DNA from: Bradyrhizobium huanghuaihaiense | GTDB taxonomy: Bacteria; Pseudomonadota; Alphaproteobacteria; Rhizobiales; Xanthobacteraceae | Assembly: GCF_007830635.1 (NCBI RefSeq) | Contig: NZ_VLLA01000002.1 | Location: 62,001-126,000 of the forward strand | Reading direction: 5' to 3' | DNA length: 64,000 bases | In this document: in pieces, positions 1 to 8,742 of the stretch | How the letters are laid out: the number at the start of each line of letters is the position of its first letter | Position numbering within the stretch: position 1 is the first letter of the stretch | The notes under the pieces: generated by a model | Database searches by the model: none | What the model was told of the DNA's origin: nothing | The model's input: only the letters and a program-made list of their open reading frames with translations | Program-made: the position numbers and the translations under genes

Positions 1-42
1 CAACAGGGCGCGGTGGTCGGCCGCACGGTGCTGACGCCGTAG
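1..42 (+). CDS. C-terminal tail of an upstream gene (partial)
   Basis: An open frame runs in from the left edge and ends at the TAG at 40-42, giving QQGAVVGRTVLTP. It is followed by a palindromic repeat, which in this genome usually lies behind a gene end. Thirteen residues are too few to name a family. It may also be a chance open frame. Confidence 0.35.
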   Translation, partial: QQGAVVGRTVLTP

Positions 43-57
43 TTTCTCTTTACGTCG

Positions 58-129
58 TTCCGGGGCGATGCGAAGCATCGAACCCGGAACCTCGAGATTC
101 CGGGTTCGGTCCTGCGGACCGCCCCGGAA
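58..129. repeat. Intergenic palindromic repeat with cruciform layout
   Basis: Outer arms (TTCCGGGG at 58-65 and CCCCGGAA at 122-129) are complementary. Each half contains its own small hairpin (GATGCGAAGCATC on the left, GTCCTGCGGAC on the right) and a second pairing segment (GAACCCGGAA with TTCCGGGTTC). The whole folds as a branched stem on either strand. It looks like one of the dispersed extragenic palindromes of Bradyrhizobium-type genomes. It sits 27 bases before the next gene. Confidence 0.75.
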
Positions 130-156
130 TGACGTCTGAAAAATCCAGGAACCCCC

Positions 157-1236
157 ATGTCCGCAAACAACGCCTTCCACATTGCCGTGCTCGCCGGTGA
201 CGGCATCGGTCCCGAAGTCATGGCGCCGGCGCTCGAGGTGCTGCGCAAGGTCGGCGACAAATCCGGCCTCAGCTTCCGCTTCACCGAGGCGCCGGCCGGC
301 GCCAACAATTATCTCGCCACCGGCAAGTCGATGCCTGATACGACGATCAAGCTGTGCGAGGAGGCGGATGCGATCCTGCTGGGCGCCTGCGGCCTGCCGT
401 CGGTGCGCTACCCCGACAATACCGAGATCGCGCCGCAGATCGAGCTGCGCTTCATCTTCGATCTCTATGCCGGCGTGCGGCCGGCGCGCCTCATTCCCGG
501 CGTGCCGAGCCCGATCGTCGGCGCGGACAAGCGCGGCATCGATCTCGTCGTGATCCGCGAATCCACCGAGGGCCTGTTCGCCTCGATGGGCAAGGGCGTC
601 GTCACCCACGAGGACGCGCGCGAGACCATGGTCATCACGCGCCGGACCTCCGAGCGTCTGTTCGAGTTCTCGTTCCGTCTTGCCGAGCGGCGCAAGGCGC
701 GCGGCAAGCCCGGGATGCTCACCTGCGTCGACAAGGCGAACGTGTTCAAGGCCTTTGCGTTCTTCCGCGGCATCTTCGACGAGATCGAGAAGAAGCATCC
801 CGGCGTGAAGACCGACCGGCTCTATGTCGATGCCTGCTCGGCGATGCTGGTCAAGCGTCCCTGGGATTTCGACGTGATGGTGATGGAGAACATGTTCGGC
901 GACATCGTCTCCGACATCACCGCGAGCCTGATCGGCGGTCTCGGCATGGCGCCGTCCGCCGACATCGGCGACAAATATGCGGTGTTCCAGCCCTGCCACG
1001 GCACCGCGCCTGATATCATGGGGCAGGGCAAGGCCAACCCCACCGGCATGATCCTGTCGGCCGCGATGATGCTGGACTGGCTCGCCGACAAGCATGGTGT
1101 CGAAAGCGCCGCCGAGGCCGGCGAGCAGATCGAGCGCGCGGTCGACGAGATCTATGGCGGCGGCATCAAGCCGATGGAATTTGGCGGCAGCAACGGCACG
1201 GCCGACATCACGAAGGCAGTGATTGCCGCACTCTGA
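157..1236 (+). CDS. Isocitrate/isopropylmalate dehydrogenase family protein
   Basis: This 359-residue protein is an NAD(P)-dependent beta-decarboxylating dehydrogenase of the LeuB/Icd fold. The N-terminus has the LAGDGIGPE motif (about 12-20). The catalytic lysine lies in VDKAN (about 193), and the metal-binding aspartates in YVDACSA (225) and the family signature NMFGDIVSD (246-253). HGTAPDI (281-287) is the cofactor loop. Length is typical for 3-isopropylmalate dehydrogenase. The substrate-loop sequence is not clearly LeuB, and no leuC/leuD lie nearby, so it may act on a malate or tartrate analogue rather than in leucine synthesis. Family assignment is certain; substrate is not. Confidence 0.9.
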   Translation: MSANNAFHIAVLAGDGIGPEVMAPALEVLRKVGDKSGLSFRFTEAPAGANNYLATGKSMPDTTIKLCEEADAILLGACGLPSVRYPDNTEIAPQIELRFIFDLYAGVRPARLIPGVPSPIVGADKRGIDLVVIRESTEGLFASMGKGVVTHEDARETMVITRRTSERLFEFSFRLAERRKARGKPGMLTCVDKANVFKAFAFFRGIFDEIEKKHPGVKTDRLYVDACSAMLVKRPWDFDVMVMENMFGDIVSDITASLIGGLGMAPSADIGDKYAVFQPCHGTAPDIMGQGKANPTGMILSAAMMLDWLADKHGVESAAEAGEQIERAVDEIYGGGIKPMEFGGSNGTADITKAVIAAL

Positions 1237-1246
1237 AAGGAAGCGG

Positions 1247-1663
1247 ATGAGCACGCAGGTCCCCGAACGCTATCGACATCTCCGGACGTTTGCTTTCGGC
1301 GACAGCCCCGGGCTCGCGGACGAATTGCTCGATCTCGTCGTCAGGGGCATCAAGACCGCGACCTGCAGCACGGAAGACGAGCCGAACACATCTACGCCCG
1401 GCGAGCGCTGGGTCGTGCTCGATGGACGGGGAGAGCCGCGCTGCGTCATCGAAAGCACCGAGGTCACATATCGGCGCTTCCATGACGTCGACGCCGCCTT
1501 TGCCTTTGACGAGGGCGAAGGCGACCGAAGCCTGGACTATTGGCGCAGCGCTCATCGCACCTATTTCGGCCGGCTCGGACGATTCAGCGAAGACATGATG
1601 CTCATGTGTGAGCGCTTTCGCCTGATCGAGGTGTTTGGGGAGCTGCCGGTCGCGAGATCATAG
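1247..1663 (+). CDS. ASCH domain protein
   Basis: A 138-residue protein with the ASCH fold, a PUA-related RNA-binding module. Visible hallmarks are the early basic segment RGIKTATC, the EPRCVIESTEV strand and the late FSEDMMLMCERFRL strand. I chose the ATG at 1247 because AAAGGAAG lies just upstream; an upstream TTG at 1223 would overlap the preceding gene. Only 10 bases separate it from the dehydrogenase stop, so the two are probably cotranscribed. Several family members were later shown to be amidohydrolases or RNA-binding, so the exact role is open. Confidence 0.85.
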   Translation: MSTQVPERYRHLRTFAFGDSPGLADELLDLVVRGIKTATCSTEDEPNTSTPGERWVVLDGRGEPRCVIESTEVTYRRFHDVDAAFAFDEGEGDRSLDYWRSAHRTYFGRLGRFSEDMMLMCERFRLIEVFGELPVARS

Positions 1664-1724
1664 CCGAGCGGCGCAGAAGCAGGCGCACCGCGTCCGCGCC
1701 TTTTGTGAGTACAAAGCGTTGCGC

Positions 1725-1750
1725 AAGAAAAGGGGCCTCACGGCCCCTTC
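1725..1750 (-). terminator. Intrinsic terminator for the small exported protein
   Basis: On the minus strand an 8-bp stem AAGGGGCC/GGCCCCTT with a 4-base loop is followed by TTTTCTT. It lies directly behind the stop of the minus-strand gene at 1756. Confidence 0.85.
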
Positions 1751-1755
1751 ATCAT

Positions 1756-2043
1756 TTACCAGCGGTGCCAGTGGCGGTGGCCGTAGCCCCATGGACGGGG
1801 GCCGTAACCGTAGAAGCGGCGCGGGCCGCCATAGTAGCCGTAGGCGCCATAATAGTTCGGACGCCACCAGCAGCGGCCCCAGGCGTTGCAGACCATACGC
1901 ACCTGATCGACGTCGGCAGCCGGGCCTTTTGCAATCCGGTCCGCCTGCGGAATGCCGTTCGGCATTGCCGCAAGGGCCGGTCCCGAAGCGAGCGCCATAC
2001 CGCCCATGGCAGCCAGGCCAAGAACAGCAAGTTTGAGTTTCAT
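1756..2043 (-). CDS. Small exported Cys/Tyr/Trp/His-rich protein
   Basis: A 95-residue protein with a clear Sec signal peptide (residues 1-26, cut near ALA-AMP). The mature part is short. It contains a CNAWGRCWWRPN motif followed by a low-complexity tail rich in glycine, tyrosine, proline, histidine and tryptophan. The motif resembles the GCG_CRPN type of small secreted proteins common in Bradyrhizobium and Methylobacterium. The role is unknown; the histidine/tyrosine tail could bind metal or the cell surface. It has its own terminator, so it is a single-gene unit. Confidence 0.8.
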   Translation of the reverse strand: MKLKLAVLGLAAMGGMALASGPALAAMPNGIPQADRIAKGPAADVDQVRMVCNAWGRCWWRPNYYGAYGYYGGPRRFYGYGPRPWGYGHRHWHRW

Positions 2044-2140
2044 CGCAGTCTCCCTCGTTGGTTCCGGGAGAACTAGCGCCAGATCAATTGGTTGCTACCG
2101 CAACGCAGGCGGGAGAGGAATTTAATCTTCCTGAACGTTG

Positions 2141-2190
2141 GTTCACCTCGCTCTGCTTCGTCGCAAGAGCTCCTCGCAATGACGGCGGTG
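2141..2190. repeat. Partial copy of the GCAATGACG dispersed repeat
   Basis: The segment reads TCGTCGCAAGAGCTCCTCGCAATGACGG, which matches the right half of the fuller palindromes near 39.5 kb and 44.3 kb. The left half is missing, so this is a degraded copy. Confidence 0.45.
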
Positions 2191-2218
2191 AGAGAGGCGT
2201 GTTTGCAACGACAGCCGT

Positions 2219-3034
2219 TCACTTGCCCTGAAACTGCGGCTTGCGCTTCTCCATGAACGCCTGTCGGCCCTCGCGGAAATCCGCCGAGTCCATGCATGCG
2301 GTGCCGATCGCCTTGATCGCGTCCATGTCGCGTGCGCTCTCGTCCTTCAAGACCTGCGCGATGGTGATCTTGGCCGCCTTGATCGCGAGCGGGGCGTTCT
2401 GCGAGATCGTCTCGGCAATCGCCATGGTCTCGCCCCAGAGCTGGTCCTCCGGGAACACGCGCTCGACGAGGCCGATGCGCAGCGCCTCGGCGGAATCGAT
2501 GCGCATGCCGGTGTACATCAGAAGCCGCGCCCAGGACGGGCCGACTAGCGACACCAGATGCTTCAAGCCGTCATAGCCATAGGCGATGCCGAGCCGGGCC
2601 GCGGGGATGCCGAACTGGCTGTCCTGCGAGGCGAGGCGGATGTCGGCGAGCATCGCGACCTGCATGCCGCCACCGAGGCAAAAGCCCTGGATGCAGGCGA
2701 TGGTCGGCTTCGGATAGTCGGCAAGCAGCGCGCGTTGGGCGACGCTGCGCCTGGCGTATTCCTCGGACGCCGCGGCGTTGTGACGAGTCTTCTCGAACTG
2801 GCTGATGTCGGCTCCCGACACGAACGCCTTGCCGCCGGCACCGCGCAGGATCACGACCCGCACGGCGTCGTCATCGCGCAAGGCCGTCAGCGCCTCGCCA
2901 AAACCCTCCCACATCTCCAGCGACATCGCGTTGCGCTTGTCGGGATTGTTGAAGGTGATCACGCCGACACCGTCGCCGGCGTGCTGGAGGATCTTGCCGT
3001 CGGCGTAGGATTTTTCGTTGGAGATCTCGGGCAT
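2219..3034 (-). CDS. Enoyl-CoA hydratase/isomerase family protein
   Basis: A 271-residue crotonase-fold protein. The oxyanion-hole motifs are present: GKAFVSGADISQ (first) and IQGFCLGGGMQVA (second). The position equivalent to the second catalytic glutamate of classic hydratases is not obvious (GIAYGYDGL region), so it may be an isomerase or another crotonase activity. A longer frame starts at 3094, but the ATG at 3034 (MPEISNEK) gives the usual family length. It stands alone between an exported protein and an L,D-transpeptidase, so no pathway can be inferred. Confidence 0.88.
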   Translation of the reverse strand: MPEISNEKSYADGKILQHAGDGVGVITFNNPDKRNAMSLEMWEGFGEALTALRDDDAVRVVILRGAGGKAFVSGADISQFEKTRHNAAASEEYARRSVAQRALLADYPKPTIACIQGFCLGGGMQVAMLADIRLASQDSQFGIPAARLGIAYGYDGLKHLVSLVGPSWARLLMYTGMRIDSAEALRIGLVERVFPEDQLWGETMAIAETISQNAPLAIKAAKITIAQVLKDESARDMDAIKAIGTACMDSADFREGRQAFMEKRKPQFQGK

Positions 3035-3155
3035 CGCGCGCTCGCGTGTTGGTTGGCGAGGCGCAATGTGCGGCCGGTCCGAGGCCGCGGTCAACCGCGG
3101 CAGGGGACGCGGCTTTGCATCGGCCCGTGCCGCGATTGCATGGCGCGAGAAGCGC

Positions 3156-4505
3156 CTATTGCGTCACATGCATGTGCGCGGTCAGCGGATGGCCGGCGGC
3201 CTTGCCGAAGAACGCCGCCTCTTCGGCCGTCGCCTCCAGCAGCTGCTCGTCCTGGTTATAGACGTCGTTGCGGAACTGGATGGTCTGGTCCTTGGTCATC
3301 CACGCCGTGAGATAGATCCAGGCCACCGGCACCTTCTTCGCCATGGCGACCTCGAGATGCTGGCCGCTGGCGATTTCCGCGTCGATCGCGGCGCGGCTCC
3401 ATTTCGGCTGGTCCTTGAGCAGCCAGGCGGCGAGATCGCGCACATTGTCGACGCGCGAGCAGCCGTGGGAATCGAACCGGTAGTCGTCGCTGAACAAATT
3501 GCGCTGGTTGGTGTCGTGCATGTAGACCGAATAGGAATTCGGCATGTCGATCTTGACCGCGCCGAGCGCATTGAAGGTGCCGTTGTGCTGGCGCACCGTG
3601 AAGTTCGGCGTGCGCGTGCCCGACCAGTCGACCGAATGCGGATCGATCGGATTGTCGTGGGCGTCGAGCACCTCCATGTGCATGCGCGACAGATAGGTCG
3701 GGTCCTTGCGCATATGCGCCGAGATCTCGGTCTTGGCGATCGAGGCCGGCACCGTCCAGGTCGGATTGAGGACGACGCTGGTGATCTGGGCGGTCAGCGT
3801 CGGCGAGGGCTTTTCGGTCTTGCCGACGATGACGCGATAGCGCCGCACCACGACGTCGTTCTCGACCGCTTCGGCAAAGGCGGCGGGAATGTTGACCACG
3901 ACATAGCGCTGGCCGAAGCCGAAATTCATGTTCTCGAGCCGCTCGAGCGAAGCCTCGAGCTGGCGGATGCGCTTCTGCACGGAGACGTTCATCGCCGCGA
4001 GCGTGCGCGGCGTCACCGTGCCGGTCGGCGCGAGGCCGTGACGTGCCTGGAAGCGCTTCACCGCGTCGGCGAGATCCTGGTCGAAGGCGCCGCTGGTCTT
4101 GTCGGCGGAAAGATCGCCGGAGAGGATCAGCCGCTTGCGCAGGAGATCGTCGCTCGCGCCCTGGACGCCAAGCGCGAATTTGGCATCCGCGGGGATCGTC
4201 GGCCAGCCGCCGCGCACGGCGAGTGCGGAATAGCTGAACGCGGCCTCCTTGATGCGCTGGGCGGAGCCTTCGTCATAGGTCGGCTCGTGCGTCAGCGCGA
4301 GCGCCGCGGCCGAGCGGCTTTCGGGCGTCGAGGCGGGCGTCGTTGCGGTTTTCGGCGCAGCTGCGTGGGCCGGATTGGCCGCAGCCGGCACCGTCCCGGC
4401 CGTTGCCGGCTTGGGCGTGGCCTGTCCGACGGTCTCGGTTTGTGCCAGCGCAGAGGCGCTGGCGAGCACGCCGACGGCAACGATCATCGCATGGCGTTTC
4501 GACAT
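3156..4505 (-). CDS. L,D-transpeptidase with peptidoglycan-binding domain (YkuD family)
   Basis: A 449-residue periplasmic enzyme expected to make 3-3 cross-links or other L,D bonds in peptidoglycan. It has an N-terminal signal peptide (MSKRHAMIV...ALAQ), then a Pro/Ala/Thr-rich linker. A peptidoglycan_binding_1 domain follows (DQDLADAVKRFQARHG...), then a YkuD catalytic domain with SHGCSRV, whose cysteine near residue 349 is the nucleophile. This order matches the large YcbB/LdtD-like class. The start at 4505 places the signal peptide at the very N-terminus; an upstream in-frame ATG at 4559 would add 18 residues. It is monocistronic. Confidence 0.93.
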   Translation of the reverse strand: MSKRHAMIVAVGVLASASALAQTETVGQATPKPATAGTVPAAANPAHAAAPKTATTPASTPESRSAAALALTHEPTYDEGSAQRIKEAAFSYSALAVRGGWPTIPADAKFALGVQGASDDLLRKRLILSGDLSADKTSGAFDQDLADAVKRFQARHGLAPTGTVTPRTLAAMNVSVQKRIRQLEASLERLENMNFGFGQRYVVVNIPAAFAEAVENDVVVRRYRVIVGKTEKPSPTLTAQITSVVLNPTWTVPASIAKTEISAHMRKDPTYLSRMHMEVLDAHDNPIDPHSVDWSGTRTPNFTVRQHNGTFNALGAVKIDMPNSYSVYMHDTNQRNLFSDDYRFDSHGCSRVDNVRDLAAWLLKDQPKWSRAAIDAEIASGQHLEVAMAKKVPVAWIYLTAWMTKDQTIQFRNDVYNQDEQLLEATAEEAAFFGKAAGHPLTAHMHVTQ

Positions 4506-4909
4506 GTGTCCCATCTTCCCCCAGGAGAGCGAGGCCCGGACGGGCACTCGCATTGGCAAGGTTCGGCCGCCGCGCTGCGTACGCCGATTCGCGAAATCGA
4601 CGGAAAATTAGGACGCCGGTGTTGAGGTCCCATTAAGCACGGCAGTCGAAAGCTCCGCGCGTCCGCCCGCGGAGTCTCTCGATTGGGTCGCAGCAAGGGC
4701 GGAATGGGTTCGCGAAAACCGCGATGGGGAAGGGAAAAGGACAAGAAAAAAGGGCGGTCAGGCCGCCCCGAAATACGAAGTCCGCGCGCGGATGGCGCAC
4801 GCCAAATCTGGTTCAGAAGATCCGATCCAGCCGATCTCGTCCAATCCGGCCGCGCCCCCGTGACGCGGCGGATTGAACGTCGGCCGTCAAGGCCAGACCG
4901 TCGATCGGC
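4506..4909. other. Intergenic region with one terminator
   Basis: About 400 bases without a supported gene. They hold the promoter side of the L,D-transpeptidase gene and, near 4744-4770, the terminator of the XRE regulator. I see no other structure. Confidence 0.6.
4744..4770 (-). terminator. Intrinsic terminator behind the XRE regulator
   Basis: On the minus strand GGGCGG and CCGCCC form a stem around a 5-base loop, followed by TTTTTTCTT. It is about 140 bases behind the stop of the minus-strand regulator at 4910, leaving a longish 3' untranslated region. Confidence 0.8.
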
Positions 4910-5302
4910 TCAGCTTTCGTTGGCCGCGATCGATTCCATCAGCGAGACGAGCTGACGCTGCACCGTCTGATCCTTGATCTTGCTGTAGGCGCGCAGCAGG
5001 CGGAGGCTGAAAGCCGAATCGAGGAAGAGCAGGCTTTCGACTTCGCGCGCCTTGTTGTCGCCGTCATAGAAGAAGGTCACGGGCACGTCGAGGGCGGACG
5101 CGATCTGCTGCAGGCGGGCTGCGCCGACGCGATTGACGCCCTTCTCGTACTTCTGGACCTGCTGGAAGCTCACGCCGAGCTTTTCGCCGAGCTCGGCCTG
5201 CGAGATCTTCATCTCGACGCGCCGCAGACGGATCCGCTTGCCAAGCTCAATGTCCGGCTTGCCGGCACTGCGCTGCTTCATTCTTTTCGCCGCTGTTTTC
5301 AT
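4910..5302 (-). CDS. XRE-family transcriptional regulator (PraR-like)
   Basis: A 130-residue DNA-binding protein. A helix-turn-helix of the Cro/CI type spans about residues 21-75 (LGKRIRLRRVEMKISQAELG, then VSFQQVQKYEKGVNRVG). It is followed by VPVTFFYDG and a helical C-terminal part. The sequence pattern resembles PraR and related rhizobial regulators of lifestyle and surface traits, but the orthology is not proven. It begins 9 bases after the stop of the LysR gene, so the pair is probably one transcript. Confidence 0.88.
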   Translation of the reverse strand: MKTAAKRMKQRSAGKPDIELGKRIRLRRVEMKISQAELGEKLGVSFQQVQKYEKGVNRVGAARLQQIASALDVPVTFFYDGDNKAREVESLLFLDSAFSLRLLRAYSKIKDQTVQRQLVSLMESIAANES

Positions 5303-5311
5303 AGTCGTTTC

Positions 5312-6358
5312 TCACCGTTCTTCGGTTGAAAATCCCCCGAAGAGCTGGGTCAGGGGTTCGCCCATATACGAGTCCTTGAATTCATGCGGGTGCACGAACT
5401 CTTCCTTAAACCACGGGAAGCGAGCTGGATTGAAAGCCTCGATCAGCCAGTCAATCATGTGCCGAACGCGCGGGATGCGGCCGCTACCGGGATGGTAGGA
5501 CAACCAGATATCCAGCGGTCGGTTCAATTCGACCTCCAGTGGAATCAACTTCCCGCCAAGCGCAATGGCGTAACTCGGGAATACGCCGATTCCGGCGCCA
5601 TTCGCGACAGCCCAGTAATTGGCGCTTGAGACGTTCGTCTTCATGACCAGAAGGTCACGTTCCTGAACGCCCGGGAAGAAGCTCTCAAAAGTCTCCTTGG
5701 CGGCGAGCTGGTCGGCGAATTGCAGCACCAGGCGGTGCTTGATCAATTCATGGGCCGAGCGCGGCGTGCCGTGTTTCTCGAGGTATTTCTCCGAAGCCCA
5801 GAACATCAGATGCATGCGGCCGAGCCGCACCAGCTTGACGTCGAGCGCAGAAGGCCGTGACAGGTGGATGGCGACGTCGGCCTCGTGGCGCGAGACGTCG
5901 GCCGAGCGCATGGCGCAATGCAGGTCGACCAGGATCTTCGGATAGGCCTGCTGGAATTCGACCAGGCGCGGCGCGAGCCAGAACGTGCCGAGACCCTCGG
6001 TGACGGCGACGCGGACCTCGCCGGACAGGGCGTTGCCGGTCGAATCGCTGGTGCGCAACACGTCGAACGCGGCTGCTTCCATCCGCTCGACGGCGGAGAC
6101 GACGAGCGCGCCCTCGTCCGTCAGATGCGTGCCATGGACGTCGCGGGTGAACAGAGTGGTGCCGGTCTGGCGCTCGAAATCGTCAATGCGGCGGCGGACA
6201 GCGTTGATCGACAACGACAGCCGTTCGGCTGCCGAGCGGAAACTTCCGCAGCGGACGACTTCCAGAAAGATGCGCGCCGCATCCCAATCGGAGAGGCCGC
6301 TGAGATTTGTTTTTAGGCGTTCCTCTGGAGGAACGCCCCTTTCCGCCAAGGAGTGCAT
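5312..6358 (-). CDS. LysR-family transcriptional regulator
   Basis: A 348-residue regulator. The winged helix-turn-helix is at about residues 24-85 (DWDAARIFLEVVRCGSFRSA, RLSLSINAVRRRIDDFE). The effector-binding domain runs from about 110 to 315. The N-terminal 20 residues and a C-terminal extension after residue 320 are longer than in most family members. AAGGGAC lies just upstream of the chosen ATG. No divergent target gene is obvious: 485 bases of apparently non-coding DNA lie upstream. The immediate downstream XRE gene may be cotranscribed. Confidence 0.9.
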   Translation of the reverse strand: MHSLAERGVPPEERLKTNLSGLSDWDAARIFLEVVRCGSFRSAAERLSLSINAVRRRIDDFERQTGTTLFTRDVHGTHLTDEGALVVSAVERMEAAAFDVLRTSDSTGNALSGEVRVAVTEGLGTFWLAPRLVEFQQAYPKILVDLHCAMRSADVSRHEADVAIHLSRPSALDVKLVRLGRMHLMFWASEKYLEKHGTPRSAHELIKHRLVLQFADQLAAKETFESFFPGVQERDLLVMKTNVSSANYWAVANGAGIGVFPSYAIALGGKLIPLEVELNRPLDIWLSYHPGSGRIPRVRHMIDWLIEAFNPARFPWFKEEFVHPHEFKDSYMGEPLTQLFGGFSTEER

Positions 6359-6843
6359 ACAAGTCCCTTCAGGCGGCTAAACTGGCAGAATCTGGCGCAA
6401 ACCACAACCACGGCGGGTTGCGGGGTGACGAGTTTTGAACGTCATCCTTTACTACCTCGCTGCTGGTATCATGGTGCGGCCACGGGCTGGGAATCGGGCA
6501 GACGATCGCCTGAATTGAGGGGTGTCGCGTGAGTTCCGTTGCGAGCCTTCAGATGGCTGCGGGATTGTCGGCGCTGTCCGCAATGGACATCCTTGCGCAA
6601 ATAGCGCTTCCAACTCCCTGCATGGATCAATCACAACGCAACAGGCGTTCTCTCCCCGGCTGTCTCGACGATGGCCGACGATGCGGCGGGCCGATGTTCG
6701 TCGGAACCGCGAAATCAACGCAGAAACACATTGAAATCATGTTCAGAGGCGTCGCGGCCTCGTGTTATCCTTGGTCTCCCATGGGGGCCAAAGGGGTCGT
6801 CGCAAATACGTCTCGCAGGCCGAATTAACGGAAAGAACGCCCG
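6359..6843. other. Intergenic region, no supported gene
   Basis: About 485 bases between the LysR gene and the next plus-strand gene. Short open frames exist on both strands, but they lack a convincing ribosome-binding site or recognisable sequence. The promoters of both flanking genes must lie here. I see no strong palindrome or terminator. Confidence 0.5.
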
Positions 6844-7110
6844 GTGTCGCATTCAGACGAACAGTTGCAGTCGGTGCTGGAGACGCTCGAGGAGTGCCGC
6901 AGGGCGCTCAACGAGATGAACAGTCGCGAGTCGGCCGAGCTGCTGTCGATTGTCATCCTCGACGTGCGGATGAAACTCAAAGGAATTGACAGCGCCGATC
7001 TCAAGGCGCTGTGCGACGAAATGCTGCGGAACGCCGGAAGCGAACCGCCGCCCTCTTCCAAGCAGACGCAGGACCAGCCCCGGCGTCCGCTGCTCCGCGT
7101 GGTGAAGTAG
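6844..7110 (+). CDS. Small hypothetical helical protein
   Basis: An 88-residue acidic, mostly helical protein starting at GTG, with GGAAAG upstream. Residues 1-60 look like a two- or three-helix bundle (EQLQSVLETLEECRRALNEMNS...). The tail is Pro/Gln-rich and ends in basic residues (PRRPLLRVVK). No signal peptide, membrane segment or known motif is seen. It is the first gene before ccdA, separated by about 200 bases. Function unknown. Confidence 0.6.
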   Translation: MSHSDEQLQSVLETLEECRRALNEMNSRESAELLSIVILDVRMKLKGIDSADLKALCDEMLRNAGSEPPPSSKQTQDQPRRPLLRVVK

Positions 7111-7313
7111 CCGCGCCGCCTGGTCTCGCTTTTTGGCGAGGTTTGTGCGCGTCCCGATGCCGCATCTGTGATCACGGACGGCATCGGGAGGAGCCCTGGT
7201 TTTGTGCGCCTCTGTTGCGCATTCTCCGGCATCGGCTACACCAGAGCCGGTGCTCCGGGCCGCGCGCGTTTCCCGCGTGCCGCACCGGCGCCTGAGATGG
7301 CTCCGACTGCATC

Positions 7314-8045
7314 ATGCAAAATGTTTCGATCCCGGCGGCGCTGATTGCCGGCCTCGTCAGCTTCCTCTCCCCTTGCGTCCTGCCGCTGGTTCCGCCCTAC
7401 CTGATCTATCTCACGGGCGCGACGATCGAGCATGTCGAGAGCGAGGAGCCGGCCTCGACCTCCAAGCGCGCGATCATGATGTCGGCACTGCTGTTCGTGC
7501 TCGGCTTCTCCACGGTGTTCGTGGCGCTCGGGGCCAGCGCCTCGTTGATCGGCGGGCTGATCCGGGCCTGGTCGGCCGAGCTGTCGATCCTTGCCGGCAT
7601 CGTCATCATCATCATGGGCCTGCACTTCCTCGGCCTGACGCGCATCGGCCTGTTGATGCGCGAGGGCCGGCTGCCGATCCCCAGGCCCGTCGGCCTCTGG
7701 GGCGCCTACATCATGGGGCTGGCCTTCGCCTTTGGCTGGACGCCCTGCATCGGCCCGATCCTGGCTGCGATCCTCTCGATTGCCGCGGCCGAAGCCACGG
7801 TGACGAAGGGCGCGGGGCTGCTCGCGGTCTATTCGGCCGGCCTCGGCATTCCCTTCCTGATCGCAGCGCTGATGATCGAGCAGTTCTCCACGCTGTTCGC
7901 GCGCATGAAGGGCCAGCTCGTCAACGTCGAACGCGCCATGGGCGTGTTGATGGTGATCACCGGCATCGGCTTCCTCACCGGCGCGGTCTCCAATGTGAGC
8001 ATCTGGCTGCTCGAGACCTTCCCGGCGCTGCAGACATTCGGATAG
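7314..8045 (+). CDS. ccdA: Cytochrome c biogenesis / thiol transport protein CcdA
   Basis: A 243-residue inner-membrane protein with about six transmembrane helices. It carries the two redox cysteines of the CcdA/DsbD transmembrane family: SPCVLP (Cys21) in the first helix and TPCIGP (Cys145) in the fourth. The family passes electrons from cytoplasmic thioredoxin to periplasmic thiol proteins, supporting cytochrome c maturation or other thiol-reducing systems. Length is normal. No cytochrome c maturation genes sit beside it, so the acceptor protein cannot be named. Confidence 0.93.
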   Translation: MQNVSIPAALIAGLVSFLSPCVLPLVPPYLIYLTGATIEHVESEEPASTSKRAIMMSALLFVLGFSTVFVALGASASLIGGLIRAWSAELSILAGIVIIIMGLHFLGLTRIGLLMREGRLPIPRPVGLWGAYIMGLAFAFGWTPCIGPILAAILSIAAAEATVTKGAGLLAVYSAGLGIPFLIAALMIEQFSTLFARMKGQLVNVERAMGVLMVITGIGFLTGAVSNVSIWLLETFPALQTFG

Positions 8046-8085
8046 GGCGTGCGCCATAGCGCTTCCGAGAGGGGGAGTGCTGCGA

Positions 8086-8742
8086 TCATTCCATGCGTAG
8101 CAAAGCCGGAAGGTCGCTCATTCGATGACAGAGGTCGTCACAGATCTCCGCTAATTCTCGCTCAGCTCCCGAATCTCCTCCGGTAAAGCCGAGGACTTTC
8201 ATTCCTGCGGCCTTTGCCGCGCGGACTCCGGACAACGAGTCCTCAACAACGACGCAACGTGAGGGGTGAACGCCCAACGTACGTGCGGCATGCAGGAACA
8301 GGCCGGGGTCCGGCTTCCACGAACCAACCTCATACGCACTGAAGATGCGGCCTTCGAAATGCTCCAGCAGTTTGGTCAATCCGAGTGCATGTGTCAGCTT
8401 CGACATGGGGCCGTTGGATGCTACGCAAACCGGAACGTCGATTTCGGCCAATGCCGCATGGATTCCTTCGATCGGCTTCAGTTCGGCATCAAACGCCAGC
8501 GCGGTTGCCCGCCGAACGTCGTCGATGAAGCTGTCTCGGACGCGGCGGCCCAGCCGGTGCTCGATTTCGCGCACGCAATCGGCCATCTTGACCCCGCGGA
8601 AAGAACGTATGGCGTCTTCGACGCGGATCGATATGCCTTCCTCGGATGCCGTTTGAACCAGCACGGTCAGTGCAATGATCTCGCTATCGACCAGGACGCC
8701 GTCCGAATCGAAAATGACAAGTTCGGGACTAGCAGAGGTCAT
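8086..8742 (-). CDS. HAD-superfamily phosphatase (subfamily IA)
   Basis: A 218-residue haloacid dehalogenase-type hydrolase. The nucleophile motif is FDSDGVLVDSE (Asp12, Asp14). Motif II is VASNG and motif III lies in GSWKPDPGLF. The acidic motif IV is VVVEDSLSGVRAA. The alpha-helical cap of type C1 sits between residues 20 and 85. Such enzymes dephosphorylate sugar phosphates or similar small molecules; the substrate is not deducible. Its codon use looks somewhat less GC3-rich than its neighbours, which hints at later acquisition. Confidence 0.9.
   Translation of the reverse strand: MTSASPELVIFDSDGVLVDSEIIALTVLVQTASEEGISIRVEDAIRSFRGVKMADCVREIEHRLGRRVRDSFIDDVRRATALAFDAELKPIEGIHAALAEIDVPVCVASNGPMSKLTHALGLTKLLEHFEGRIFSAYEVGSWKPDPGLFLHAARTLGVHPSRCVVVEDSLSGVRAAKAAGMKVLGFTGGDSGAERELAEICDDLCHRMSDLPALLRME

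Noticed and set aside
3018..4625. 535-residue plus-strand open frame antisense to the L,D-transpeptidase gene
   Set aside because: Arg/Gly/Val-rich mirror of a gene with clear catalytic and binding domains on the other strand.
6529..6828. 99-residue plus-strand open frame in the LysR upstream gap
   Set aside because: No ribosome-binding site, no hydrophobic or domain pattern, and overlapping frames are equally open.
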